This document shows, piece by piece, positions 25,738 through 33,946 of a stretch of DNA of 64,000 bases (position 1 is the stretch's first letter; each line of letters begins with the position of its first letter). The DNA is from Hellea sp039977295 (GTDB lineage: Bacteria; Pseudomonadota; Alphaproteobacteria; Caulobacterales; Maricaulaceae): the NCBI GenBank assembly GCA_039977295.1, contig JBDWDN010000009.1, positions 620,001 to 684,000 on the forward strand, in the 5' to 3' direction. The position numbers were made by a program, and so were the translations under genes. The notes beneath the pieces were generated by a model, which had not been told where the DNA came from, did no database searches, and was given only the letters and a program-made list of their open reading frames with translations.

Positions 25738-26469
25738 ATGACAGATAAAGTCTTAAATGGCCGCGTCACTTTGGTGACCGGGGCCTCGCGCGGTATTGGC
25801 TATCAAGCCGCCCTCGCCCTAGCCAAAGCCGGATCCCACATCATCGCCATTGCGCGCACGCAAGGCGGGCTCGAAGATTTGGATGACGCAATCAAAGCAG
25901 AAGGCGGCGAATGCACACTTGTCCCAATGGATTTGAAAAATGCAGATGGGATCGATCAACTGGGTAAAATCATCCATGAGCGCTGGGGCAAACTTGACGG
26001 CTTTCTGGCGAATGCGGGCGTGCTGGGCGAAATTACGCCAGCCCCGCATACAGACCCAAAAAAATGGGATGAGGTCTTTGCTGTAAATGTGACGGCGAAT
26101 TACCGCTTCATCCGCTCGCTTGATCCGTTACTCCGCGCCTCAGATGCGGGGCGGGCTGTATTCCTAACATCTGGCGTCGCCCGAACACACCGCGCCTATT
26201 GGGGCGCTTACGCCGCGTCAAAAGCAGCGCTAGAAGCCTTCGTCTCTTGCTATGCCAAAGAGGCCGAGGTGACAAAGCTGAAGGTCAATTTGCTAAATCC
26301 TGGCGCGGTTCGCACCGCTATGCGCGCCAAGGCCATGCCAGGTGAAGACGGCTCTACTTTGCCTGATCCATCTGACTTATCGCCGTTAATTGTTGATATG
26401 CTTTCACCCCATTATGCAAAAAATGACGCGCTTATAACCTTCCGCGAAACGGATTATTATAAAGCCTAA
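25738..26469 (+). CDS. Short-chain dehydrogenase/reductase (SDR)
   Basis: A 243-aa classical SDR. The cofactor motif TGASRGIG is at residues 13-20, the NAG motif is at LANAGVLG and the active-site Tyr/Lys is YAASK, followed by LNPGAVRTAMR. The ATG at 25738, 5 bp after the purF stop, is chosen because the Rossmann fold starts there; a longer frame from 25615 overlaps purF. Members of this family sit after purF in many alphaproteobacteria, but their substrate is not known. It ends 19 bp before the metallo-beta-lactamase gene. Confidence 0.93.
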   Translation: MTDKVLNGRVTLVTGASRGIGYQAALALAKAGSHIIAIARTQGGLEDLDDAIKAEGGECTLVPMDLKNADGIDQLGKIIHERWGKLDGFLANAGVLGEITPAPHTDPKKWDEVFAVNVTANYRFIRSLDPLLRASDAGRAVFLTSGVARTHRAYWGAYAASKAALEAFVSCYAKEAEVTKLKVNLLNPGAVRTAMRAKAMPGEDGSTLPDPSDLSPLIVDMLSPHYAKNDALITFRETDYYKA

Positions 26470-26488
26470 CTTCGGCTAGAGATTACCT

Positions 26489-27322
26489 ATGACACGTTTT
26501 CTAACTCTAACACTCGCAGCGGCCCTTAGCCTTACGGCCTGCAATGAAACCGCCCAAGCCCCTGCAGAGCCAAGCACGCTCTCTAAAAATTACCCTATCG
26601 CCTTACAGAAAATTGCCGAGGGTGTTTGGGTCCATACGTCGAATTATTCTGTCCCTGGACGTAAGCCCATTCCGTCTAACGGCCTCATCGTCGAGGACGG
26701 CGATTCTCTTATTATGGTTGATACGGCATGGGGCGAAAAAGCCACCGAATCCTTGCTTGAAAAGGTAAAAAGTGAGATTGGCAAACCCGTCACCAAGCTT
26801 ATCATTACCCATCACCATTTAGATAAACTTGCGGGTGTAGATCTAATGGAATTTGAAGGCGTTGAAGTTTTCACGCATCCTCTTACACCCATAAAGGCCG
26901 TAAAAGCGGGATATCCGGTGCCAAATACATCGGTCGCGGCCTTGAAAGAGCCGACATCGCGCACCAAAGTAGGCGCGGTTGAAATTGCCTATCCTGGCGC
27001 GGCCCATGCCGAAGAAAACCTCATTGTCTATCTGCCAGCGCAGAAAATTCTCTATGGCGGCTGCGCGATTAAAGGCGCAGAGTCCAATTCTATGGGCAAT
27101 CTTAGCGATGCTAATCTTAAGGCTTGGCCCGTAAGCTTAAATTGGGTCAAAGCAACTTATCCTGAAACGCAAACTGTTGTGCCGGGCCACGGCAAAGGCG
27201 CAGATCTTAGCCTGATTGATAAAACACTTGGCATGATCGCAAAGCGCGTCAATGCTGATGCAAAAGCTGACGCAATTAAAGTCGACGGGGCGACAAAGCC
27301 CGAAGAGCCTGCAAAGCCTTAA
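26489..27322 (+). CDS. Subclass B1 metallo-beta-lactamase, VIM/NDM-like lipoprotein
   Basis: A 277-aa periplasmic hydrolase with a lipobox (LTAC, Cys18), as in NDM. B1 hallmarks are complete: H108-x-H110-x-D112 in THHHLDK, H173 in GAAHAEEN, C192 in YGGCAIK and H234 in PGHG. K195 is at the position of carbapenemase Lys224, and SMGNLSDAN covers the Asn233 region. SNGLIVEDGDSLIMVDTAWG is strikingly close to VIM. Leu111 replaces the usual D/A/Q between the first zinc ligands. It is probably cotranscribed with purF-SDR, with no mobile-element signature nearby, so it looks intrinsic. Its last 47 bp overlap the convergent gene. The Ala/Lys-rich C-terminal tail (250-277) is extra. Activity on beta-lactams is inferred, not shown. 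Confidence 0.92.
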   Translation: MTRFLTLTLAAALSLTACNETAQAPAEPSTLSKNYPIALQKIAEGVWVHTSNYSVPGRKPIPSNGLIVEDGDSLIMVDTAWGEKATESLLEKVKSEIGKPVTKLIITHHHLDKLAGVDLMEFEGVEVFTHPLTPIKAVKAGYPVPNTSVAALKEPTSRTKVGAVEIAYPGAAHAEENLIVYLPAQKILYGGCAIKGAESNSMGNLSDANLKAWPVSLNWVKATYPETQTVVPGHGKGADLSLIDKTLGMIAKRVNADAKADAIKVDGATKPEEPAKP

Positions 27323-27860
27323 GGTCATCAACGTCAATTAAGGTGCGCAAATGATGCACCTTACCTTTGATATTGGCCTCTACATCACTGAGCGTATCTT
27401 CATGTGACCAGCGCACATTATCAAAGACATCTGCTCTCACCGGGCCCGTCATACCCATAAGCCAGAAGCCGCCATCATCGGCAGGCCCAAAAACAACAGG
27501 ATGAGTCTTTAAAGCCGTAAACCCGTCCGCAATATCGCTTCGCGTCACCTGCGGACAATCCGTTCCAATAACGAGGCTCGGCCCTTTAGCCGTAAAAGCC
27601 GCAGCAAGACGCGGCGAAAGAGACCCTCTCGCTTGTGGAATTTGCGGCAAGCCCTGCCATTCAGGCACCCTGCCCAGCGCAGATGTGGGCGTTATCATAA
27701 TGACCGTATCCCAGCGCGGGTCTTGAACCTGGCGAATGACCTTGGACAGCATCGCGCGGTAAAGGCGGTGGGCGTGAACCTTGCCGATATCGGCAGCTAA
27801 TCGCGTTTTAGCTTTGCTCATCATCGGAGCTTTGGCAAAAATATAAAGCTGCGGCCTCAT
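27276..27860 (-). CDS. DUF2064/TIGR04282-type glycosyltransferase-like protein
   Basis: A 194-aa nucleotide-diphospho-sugar-transferase-fold protein of the DUF2064 family (TIGR04282). Landmarks are the N-terminal IFAKAPMMSKAKTRLA, LVIGTDCPQVTRSDI (metal-binding DCP region) and PADDGGFWLMGM. These genes are routinely paired with a TIGR04283 family-2 glycosyltransferase, as here, with a 4-nt ATGA overlap. Some members are annotated in arsenosugar or lipid-glycan synthesis, but the real donor and acceptor are unclear. The 3' end overlaps the beta-lactamase gene by 47 bp tail to tail. Confidence 0.9.
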   Translation of the reverse strand: MRPQLYIFAKAPMMSKAKTRLAADIGKVHAHRLYRAMLSKVIRQVQDPRWDTVIMITPTSALGRVPEWQGLPQIPQARGSLSPRLAAAFTAKGPSLVIGTDCPQVTRSDIADGFTALKTHPVVFGPADDGGFWLMGMTGPVRADVFDNVRWSHEDTLSDVEANIKGKVHHLRTLIDVDDLKALQALRALSPRRL

Positions 27861-28534
27861 GATGAGTCTCTATATGTTTTGGCAAGGGCGGCAACATCTT
27901 CGCCCTTTCTGTAAGCCTTAAGCAGTTTCAAATTCTTCTGTCCGCGTTTCCAAGTGCCGTCATGGTCATATTTAGAAATATCCACACGCATATGCCCCCT
28001 CAATGGACGAAGAGCCAGCCGCCCAAATTTTTCCTTGATACTATCGACTATCGCGACATCTTCGAACAAGCTTTGCGCAGGGTATCTCCCGACAGCATCA
28101 TACATACCTCTGGAAATCAGAAGCCCCTGATCTCCATAAGGCAAGCCCCACCATTGACAGCGCATGCCCACCCAAAATTCCATAAAGCGCGGCCAGAACC
28201 CTTTGCCATTGGCTTGATACCGGAAATAGCCGGCAGCTTTAGGGTGACGCGTGATGTGACGCTGAACGGAATTCATCCAATCTTTGGGTAATTGATTATC
28301 AGCGTGAATAAAAAACAGCCATTCGGCCCCTAAAGCATGGCGAGCGCCAAGCGCAAGTTGTTGCCCTCTGCCCTTAGCTCCCGCAGCGATCACCGCCTGC
28401 TCAACAGCTACTGCAACCGTATCATCAATTGATCCGCCATCCGCCACAACAATACGATCAGCGCCCCTTAACTGCGGCAACAAGCTCGACAATTGAGCGC
28501 CGCAATTCAACGTTGGTATGACAATACAAATCAT
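27857..28534 (-). CDS. Family-2 glycosyltransferase (TIGR04283-like)
   Basis: A 225-aa GT-A enzyme. It starts with ICIVIPTLNCGAQL and has VVADGGSIDDTVAV as the nucleotide-binding region, then AKGRGQQLALGA and FIHADNQLP with the DxD-like metal site. WGLPYGDQGLLISR and FEDVAIV are typical of the TIGR04283 branch. It has no membrane segment. It forms an operon with the downstream DUF2064 gene. The pair probably builds a small glycan or glycolipid, but which one is unknown. Confidence 0.9.
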   Translation of the reverse strand: MICIVIPTLNCGAQLSSLLPQLRGADRIVVADGGSIDDTVAVAVEQAVIAAGAKGRGQQLALGARHALGAEWLFFIHADNQLPKDWMNSVQRHITRHPKAAGYFRYQANGKGFWPRFMEFWVGMRCQWWGLPYGDQGLLISRGMYDAVGRYPAQSLFEDVAIVDSIKEKFGRLALRPLRGHMRVDISKYDHDGTWKRGQKNLKLLKAYRKGEDVAALAKTYRDSS

Positions 28535-28568
28535 AAAGCCTTAGACATCGCCTCAGCCCATCTCGCAA

Positions 28569-28599
28569 TAAAAAACCCGGCCATATTAGCCGGGTTCTT
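28569..28599 (-). terminator. Rho-independent terminator of the 121-aa exported protein gene
   Basis: AACCCGGC (28574-28581) and GCCGGGTT (28589-28596) form a perfect 8-bp stem with a 7-nt loop. On the minus strand the stem is followed by TTTTTTATT, a proper U-tract. It ends the transcript of the 28648-29013 gene and insulates the glycosyltransferase pair. Confidence 0.85.
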
Positions 28600-28647
28600 C
28601 AAACTATTTTGTGATGACTTCAGATATGAAGCCCGCAAAATGCGCTA

Positions 28648-29013
28648 TTAGTTGGTCTTTTCTTCAATCTTGTCGGCGGCGTCCTCAGCCATAACAGGCT
28701 CAACAGCCTCAACAGGCGTTTCGACCTTTGGCTTTGGCGGAGCTGCTACCAAAGTAATTTTGCAGAAGGTGCCGTTAGACAATGTATCGCCATTACACTC
28801 ATTCACGCCGAGCTGTTGCCCGTCATAAGCTTCGTTATCGCGATATTCTTCAGGACGAATTTGAACGAGACACACTGTTGCGCCTTGTACGTTGAAGACT
28901 TCGCCGCCTTCATAATCACAATCTGCTGCAGATGAAACCTGCGCAAATGCTGGAGCCGCGAATGCCGCGACAGTTAAAGTGGCGGCAACTGCTGCCAAAC
29001 GTAATTTACCCAT
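28648..29013 (-). CDS. Small exported Cys-containing protein (121 aa), hypothetical
   Basis: A 121-aa protein with a clear signal peptide (residues 1-24, ending APAFAQ). The mature part has four cysteines (ADCDYEGG, VCLVQIRPEE, NECNGD, FCKIT), likely two disulfides, and a Pro/Ala/Glu-rich acidic tail (from about residue 92). It is monocistronic, with its own terminator. No family is recognised. The acidic, lysine-poor tail and tight disulfide core suggest a stable periplasmic protein. Confidence 0.75.
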   Translation of the reverse strand: MGKLRLAAVAATLTVAAFAAPAFAQVSSAADCDYEGGEVFNVQGATVCLVQIRPEEYRDNEAYDGQQLGVNECNGDTLSNGTFCKITLVAAPPKPKVETPVEAVEPVMAEDAADKIEEKTN

Positions 29014-29088
29014 GGTTCACTCCATAAAAATCTAGATGGTCCTTTTATCAGACCTTTTTTGTCGTAAAAAGCCCCAATAACATTAAAA

Positions 29089-29721
29089 ATGCAGGATTCG
29101 GGCCATATAAAACTTATGTCAAAATTCACTCCCGATTTTTCTTTCGAGCGCCAATGTTGCGGCCCAGTTTGCGGCGTTGACGAAGCCGGACGCGGTCCGC
29201 TTGCGGGGCCAGTTGTGGCCGCAGCGGTCATATTGACGCCAGCCAGAATCCCGGAAGGTCTGAATGACAGTAAGGCCTTATCCTCCAAACAACGTGAACT
29301 ATTGCTGAACGCGATAGAAAAAAATGCAAAAATCGGTATCGGCATTGCAGAACCTGAAGAAATTGACCGTATCAATATATTGCAAGCGAGCCTCATCGCG
29401 ATGCGCCGCGCTGTTCTGGCCCTGCCGACACTACCAGATATGGCCCTAATTGACGGGAATAAACTCCCCCAACTTCCCTGTAATGCTCAAGCCTTTGTAA
29501 AAGGCGATTCGCGCAGCCTCTCAATCGCGGCAGCGTCAATCGTTGCAAAGGTCACCCGCGATAGGCTGATGGTCGAAGCTGACGCCCGCTATCCCGGTTA
29601 CGGCCTCGCGGGACATAAGGGCTACCCAACAAAAGCGCATATTCAATCGGTCCAAACTCTGGGGCCCTCACCAATACACCGTTTTAGCTTCAAACCTATG
29701 CGATTAGTAATTGAGGAATAG
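29089..29721 (+). CDS. rnhB: Ribonuclease HII
   Basis: A 210-aa RNase HII, which removes ribonucleotides and RNA primers from DNA. The signature VCGVDEAGRGPLAGPVVAAAV provides the first two catalytic acids; the next Asp is in ALIDGNKLP, and ADARYPGYGLAGHKGYPT is the C-terminal family block. Two starts are possible: the ATG at 29089 or the ATG at 29116. Neither has a clear ribosome site, and the second gives a product closer to the usual N-terminus. uvrB follows 43 bp downstream. Confidence 0.96.
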   Translation: MQDSGHIKLMSKFTPDFSFERQCCGPVCGVDEAGRGPLAGPVVAAAVILTPARIPEGLNDSKALSSKQRELLLNAIEKNAKIGIGIAEPEEIDRINILQASLIAMRRAVLALPTLPDMALIDGNKLPQLPCNAQAFVKGDSRSLSIAAASIVAKVTRDRLMVEADARYPGYGLAGHKGYPTKAHIQSVQTLGPSPIHRFSFKPMRLVIEE

Positions 29722-29764
29722 CGGGACACCTTGCAATCTCACCAACTGTGCTTAGTTTGTTCCT

Positions 29765-31894
29765 ATGACCAATGTCACCCAACTTCATCCCGATAAGAAT
29801 ATGTCGATGTGGCAACCCCATCGGCCCGACAAACCTGAGAAATCGGAAGGGGGTAAACGCTTTCGCTTGGTTAGCGAGTTCGAACCCAAGGGCGATCAAC
29901 CAGCGGCCATCAAAGAGCTTTGCGAAGGGTTAGACTCGATAGACCGTGATCAAGTTCTGCTGGGCGTTACGGGGTCAGGTAAGACCTTTACCATGGCGAA
30001 AATCATTGAGCAGACCCAGCGCCCAGCCCTTATCATGGCCCCGAATAAAACGCTCGCGGCGCAGCTCTATTCAGAGTTTAAAAGCTTCTTCCCCGATAAT
30101 GCGGTAGAATATTTCGTCTCTTATTATGACTATTATCAGCCCGAGGCGTATGTCGCCCGAACGGATACCTTCATCGAGAAAGATAGCTCGGTAAATGAAC
30201 AAATTGACCGTATGCGTCATGCCGCAACGCGCGCCATCTTGGAACGTGATGATTGCATCATTATCGCCTCTGTTTCCTGCATTTACGGTATCGGCTCGGT
30301 TGAAACCTATACGGCGATGACGATTGACCTCGCGAAAGGTCAAGAAATCGACCCGCGCGAATTGATGCAACAACTTGTCCAGCTTCAATATCAACGTAAT
30401 GATTTAGCCTTTCAGCGCGGCACCTTCCGTGTGCGCGGCGATACAGTTGAGCTCTTCCCTGCCCATTATGATGACACCGCCTGGCGTTTCGATTTTTTTG
30501 GCGACGAAATTGACTCCATCACGGCTTTTGATCCGCTGACAGGTAAGAGCCTAAATAATATTGAGACGGTCCGTGTCTATGCCAATTCTCACTATGTCAC
30601 GCCGCGTCCGACGGTCCAATCCGCGATGAAGGGCATCAAAGCGGAACTGAAACAGCGTCTCAAACAATATGAGGCCGAGAATAAATTATTGGAAGCCCAG
30701 CGGATTGCGCAGCGCACGGAGTTCGACCTCGAAATGATGGCGGCGCAAGGGTTTTGCACGGGAATTGAAAACTACTCCCGTTATCTGACGGGCCGAAAAC
30801 CGGGTGAACCCCCGCCGACGCTTTTTGAATACCTCCCAGAGAACGCCCTTCTCTTTACCGATGAAAGCCATGTCACCGTGCCGCAAATTGGCGCCATGAG
30901 TAAGGGTGACTATAGCCGCAAATCGACACTTTCAGAGCATGGTTTTCGCCTGCCAAGCTGTCTGGATAACCGCCCGCTGAAATTCGAAGAATGGGACGCG
31001 ATGCGCCCGCAAACGGTTCATGTCTCTGCAACGCCAGGGAATTGGGAAATGGAACGCACAGGCGGCGTATTTACCGAACAAGTCATTCGCCCCACGGGCC
31101 TCATTGATCCGCCTGTTGAAATAAGACCCGTCTCGCTGAACGGCGCGAGCCAAGTTGATGACGTTATTGATGAAGTGCGCAAGGTCGCCGCGAGAGGCTT
31201 CCGCTCTCTCGTCACGACTCTGACAAAAAAAATGTCCGAAGACCTGACGGAATATATGCACGACCAAGGCATTCGCGTGCGCTATATGCACAGCGATATC
31301 GACACGCTGGAACGCATCGACATTATTCGCGACTTGCGCCTCGGGAAATTTGATGTGCTCATTGGGATTAACTTACTCCGCGAGGGCCTCGATATTCCTG
31401 AATGTGCGTTCGTCGGAATTTTAGACGCAGACAAAGAAGGTTTCTTGCGCAGTGAAACGTCACTGGTGCAAACAATCGGCCGCGCCGCCCGAAATAGCGA
31501 AGCCAATGTCGTACTCTATGCGGACCGCGTCACAGGCTCCATGCAGCGCGCCATAGATGAAACCGATAGACGCAGAGCACGGCAAGTCGCCCATAATGAA
31601 CTCCACGGCATCACACCTCAAACAGTCTTACGCGGCGTCGCAGATATTGTCGGCGACAGCGCAGACGCCCAAAAGATCAAAGACGACGCCAATCGCTACA
31701 CGCCAAGTGGTCAGCTCAAAAAGAAATATCTCGAAGCTGCGGAAGGTGAGCAGGAGCCGTTTATCGGCGGTGATAATATTATTGCTGTGTTGGCGGATCT
31801 GGAAAAGCGCATGTTCGAGGCAGCTGAGAATTTGGAGTTTGAGGAAGCGGCAAGGCTCAGGGACGAGATGCAAAAGTTGAAGGGGAATGAGTAA
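29765..31894 (+). CDS. uvrB: Excinuclease ABC subunit B (UvrB)
   Basis: A 709-aa UvrB, the damage-verifying helicase-like subunit of nucleotide excision repair. Walker A GVTGSGKTFT, the beta-hairpin region YYDYYQPEAYV with IEKDSSVNEQID, the DESH box (FTDESHVTVPQ), helicase motif VI QTIGRAARN and the C-terminal UVR domain (LEKRMFEAAENLEFEEAARLR) are all present. The length is slightly above the usual 670 because of an N-terminal extension of about 30 residues. Confidence 0.98.
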   Translation: MTNVTQLHPDKNMSMWQPHRPDKPEKSEGGKRFRLVSEFEPKGDQPAAIKELCEGLDSIDRDQVLLGVTGSGKTFTMAKIIEQTQRPALIMAPNKTLAAQLYSEFKSFFPDNAVEYFVSYYDYYQPEAYVARTDTFIEKDSSVNEQIDRMRHAATRAILERDDCIIIASVSCIYGIGSVETYTAMTIDLAKGQEIDPRELMQQLVQLQYQRNDLAFQRGTFRVRGDTVELFPAHYDDTAWRFDFFGDEIDSITAFDPLTGKSLNNIETVRVYANSHYVTPRPTVQSAMKGIKAELKQRLKQYEAENKLLEAQRIAQRTEFDLEMMAAQGFCTGIENYSRYLTGRKPGEPPPTLFEYLPENALLFTDESHVTVPQIGAMSKGDYSRKSTLSEHGFRLPSCLDNRPLKFEEWDAMRPQTVHVSATPGNWEMERTGGVFTEQVIRPTGLIDPPVEIRPVSLNGASQVDDVIDEVRKVAARGFRSLVTTLTKKMSEDLTEYMHDQGIRVRYMHSDIDTLERIDIIRDLRLGKFDVLIGINLLREGLDIPECAFVGILDADKEGFLRSETSLVQTIGRAARNSEANVVLYADRVTGSMQRAIDETDRRRARQVAHNELHGITPQTVLRGVADIVGDSADAQKIKDDANRYTPSGQLKKKYLEAAEGEQEPFIGGDNIIAVLADLEKRMFEAAENLEFEEAARLRDEMQKLKGNE

Positions 31895-32040
31895 CCTAGA
31901 ATACTAATTCGGCCCAACCCCCTGAAAGTTGTAATCGCCTCTAACTCATGTTAGGCATAATCATTGGGGCGCAATTTCACCCAATATCAATAGTTCAAAA
32001 AAGCGGTTTTCGCCATGACATATTTAAGTGGGTAAATATC

Positions 32041-32853
32041 ATGATACAGACAAATCCAATTTCGAAAAACATCCTGCGGACAGCCCGTCTCGTGGCGCTC
32101 GCCAGTTCTGCTTTGGCGTTTTTAGTTCTGCCAGCGCAGGCACAATCCAGCTCTGAGGGCGTAACGCTTTATCAGCATTGTAATTATGGCGGATATGCCG
32201 TTAAATTATCGGACGGTAACACCAATTACGGCGACCTTATAAGGCGCGGCGCCAAGAATGACGATGTGTCCTCTATTAAAGTCTCTCCGGGATATAGTGT
32301 TCAGATCTTCCGGGATGCCAATTACAAAGGGCCATCAAAAACTTTCGATAAGGATGTGAGCTGCTTAGTCTCGCATAAAATGAATGACTATTTGTCATCG
32401 GTTAAAGTTACCAAGAAAGCTACGCCAGTCGCGTCGTCCAACGCAAGTTGCGAAAATCATCACGTTGGACCCGGCGTGAGCCAAGAGATGGTGGACGCCA
32501 ATTGCGCAGCAGGGGCAACGCATAGCTACCTCACAGGTGTTCTTCATCACGGCGGCGATCTTATGCATTCGCATGACGTTAATGGAAAAAATGTCAGCGC
32601 GGCCTATTTTAAAGGCGGACGTCTTGAAGAAACAGGGCAGAACAGCAAGGTCTGGAAAGAATATGATAAAGACCGTAAGGCCGTATTTACATTTAAAGAG
32701 ACGCACCGCGATGAATGGTCTGTCTATTTGAATGACACATCCCGCAATGTCAGACTTCAAATTGACGTTCACCGCAAAGTGGTTGGTTACGCGAGCGGCG
32801 ATGCTAAAATGAAGGACTTATATTCTGTCCTGCATTTCAACGAATTTCACTAA
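32041..32853 (+). CDS. Exported beta/gamma-crystallin-domain protein
   Basis: A 270-aa exported protein. The ATG at 32041 begins a signal peptide that ends LPAQAQ (residue 35). Residues 40-124 form a double Greek-key beta/gamma-crystallin domain: VTLYQHCNYGG and VQIFRDANYKG are the two motif starts, and the calcium-binding signature (N/D)(N/D)xx(S/T)S occurs twice, as N73-D-D-V-S-S78 and N115-D-Y-L-S-S120. The C-terminal part (150-270), with many His (HSYLTGVLHHGGDLMHSHD) and YFKGGRLEETGQNSKVWKEY, is not recognised. Calcium-binding exoproteins of this kind occur in matrices and stress responses. Confidence 0.8.
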   Translation: MIQTNPISKNILRTARLVALASSALAFLVLPAQAQSSSEGVTLYQHCNYGGYAVKLSDGNTNYGDLIRRGAKNDDVSSIKVSPGYSVQIFRDANYKGPSKTFDKDVSCLVSHKMNDYLSSVKVTKKATPVASSNASCENHHVGPGVSQEMVDANCAAGATHSYLTGVLHHGGDLMHSHDVNGKNVSAAYFKGGRLEETGQNSKVWKEYDKDRKAVFTFKETHRDEWSVYLNDTSRNVRLQIDVHRKVVGYASGDAKMKDLYSVLHFNEFH

Positions 32854-32866
32854 AACTCCCTTTCTT

Positions 32867-32889
32867 GCTGAGCCCGATAAGGGCTCAGC
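32867..32889 (+). terminator. Hairpin after the crystallin-domain gene
   Basis: GCTGAGCCC (32867-32875) and GGGCTCAGC (32881-32889) form a perfect 9-bp stem with a 5-nt loop 14 bp after the stop. No T-run follows, so termination would be weak or need Rho. Confidence 0.55.
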
Positions 32890-32950
32890 CGAATAATTTA
32901 TCGGCGATTTCGTAAACCTAATATCAAACATCTTCTGCTAATGTTAGGCC

Positions 32951-33946
32951 ATGGAGAGCGTTGATACATTTTTACAAACCTATGGACGTTACGCCGTAGA
33001 GTTTTTTTCCTTTTTGGGAAGCTCTACCCATCGTTTGTTTTTGCCTTTTATTCTGACAAGTTTAGCTGTCGCTTATTTGCTTTATCTCCGTAGAAAAACA
33101 ACGGAGAGCTTTATTGCGTTCTTATTTCCCAAGTCAGTCTGGTCCAATCCGGCGGCCTGGTTAGACGTCCGGTATTTTTTCTTTCATGGGTTAATCGGGC
33201 ATTTTTTGCTCTTTGGCGTGGCAAGTGCGGCTTATGTCATCGGCATCTTAATTGGGACGGGTTTTGCAGGTTATGTAGGCCTTGAAAATGCGTCTCCTTA
33301 TGGGCCGTTGGTAACTTATCTCATTGCCGGTTTGGCCTTGCTTGCCGTTACCTTGGTCAATGATTTCATGGCCTTTTACATTCACTATCTGCAGCACAAA
33401 ATCCCTCTACTCTGGCAGTTTCATAAAGTTCATCACTCCGGCGAAGTTATGCATCCTTTGTCGAATTACCGTGAACACCCCATTGATAATTTAGCTTATA
33501 AATTCATCATCAGTTTGGTCACCGGAATTACATGGGGACTCATTCTCTTATTCCTTGGGTTTGCGCCAACATCTTTGAACATTATCGGCCTCTCAATTTT
33601 TGCGCTTAGCTTTAACCTTGCCGCCTATCATTTACGCCACTCCCACATCTGGCTGAAATGGCCGGGTATTTGGTCAAAAATATTTGCAAGCCCCGCCCAT
33701 CATCACGTTCATCACAGCCGTCACCCTGATCACCTTGATAAAAATTTCGCCTTCATTTTTCCCTTTTGGGACGTTCTCTTTGGTTGTTATCATATGCCAG
33801 AAGACAATAGAGACGTGGAATTTGGAATTGTCGAAGACTCTTCGGATTTAAATTCCTGCGTAAACTTTTACATCATTCCCTTTAGAGACGCCTATCGCCT
33901 GCTTAAGAAATCCGATGTAAAAAAGGTTCCGCTTCCCGAGACCTAA
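32951..33946 (+). CDS. Sterol desaturase/fatty acid hydroxylase superfamily membrane protein
   Basis: A 331-aa integral membrane di-iron protein with about five helices. The histidine clusters of the superfamily are visible: H-x3-H in IHYLQHKIP, H-x-x-H-H in FHKVHHSGEV, and the last cluster AHHHVHHSRHPD. It should hydroxylate or desaturate a lipid. The long N-terminal membrane region (1-110) precedes the catalytic part. Substrate is not readable; carotenoid, sterol-like, ornithine-lipid and ether-lipid enzymes all share these motifs. It converges on a second superfamily member with a 4-nt overlap of stops. Confidence 0.9.
   Translation: MESVDTFLQTYGRYAVEFFSFLGSSTHRLFLPFILTSLAVAYLLYLRRKTTESFIAFLFPKSVWSNPAAWLDVRYFFFHGLIGHFLLFGVASAAYVIGILIGTGFAGYVGLENASPYGPLVTYLIAGLALLAVTLVNDFMAFYIHYLQHKIPLLWQFHKVHHSGEVMHPLSNYREHPIDNLAYKFIISLVTGITWGLILLFLGFAPTSLNIIGLSIFALSFNLAAYHLRHSHIWLKWPGIWSKIFASPAHHHVHHSRHPDHLDKNFAFIFPFWDVLFGCYHMPEDNRDVEFGIVEDSSDLNSCVNFYIIPFRDAYRLLKKSDVKKVPLPET

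Noticed and set aside
16998..27322. A bla regulon linking the BlaI/M56 pair to the metallo-beta-lactamase
   Set aside because: The genes are 9 kb apart with housekeeping genes between, and I see no ACGACA-N2-TGTCGT dyad near the beta-lactamase gene; not claimed without a site.
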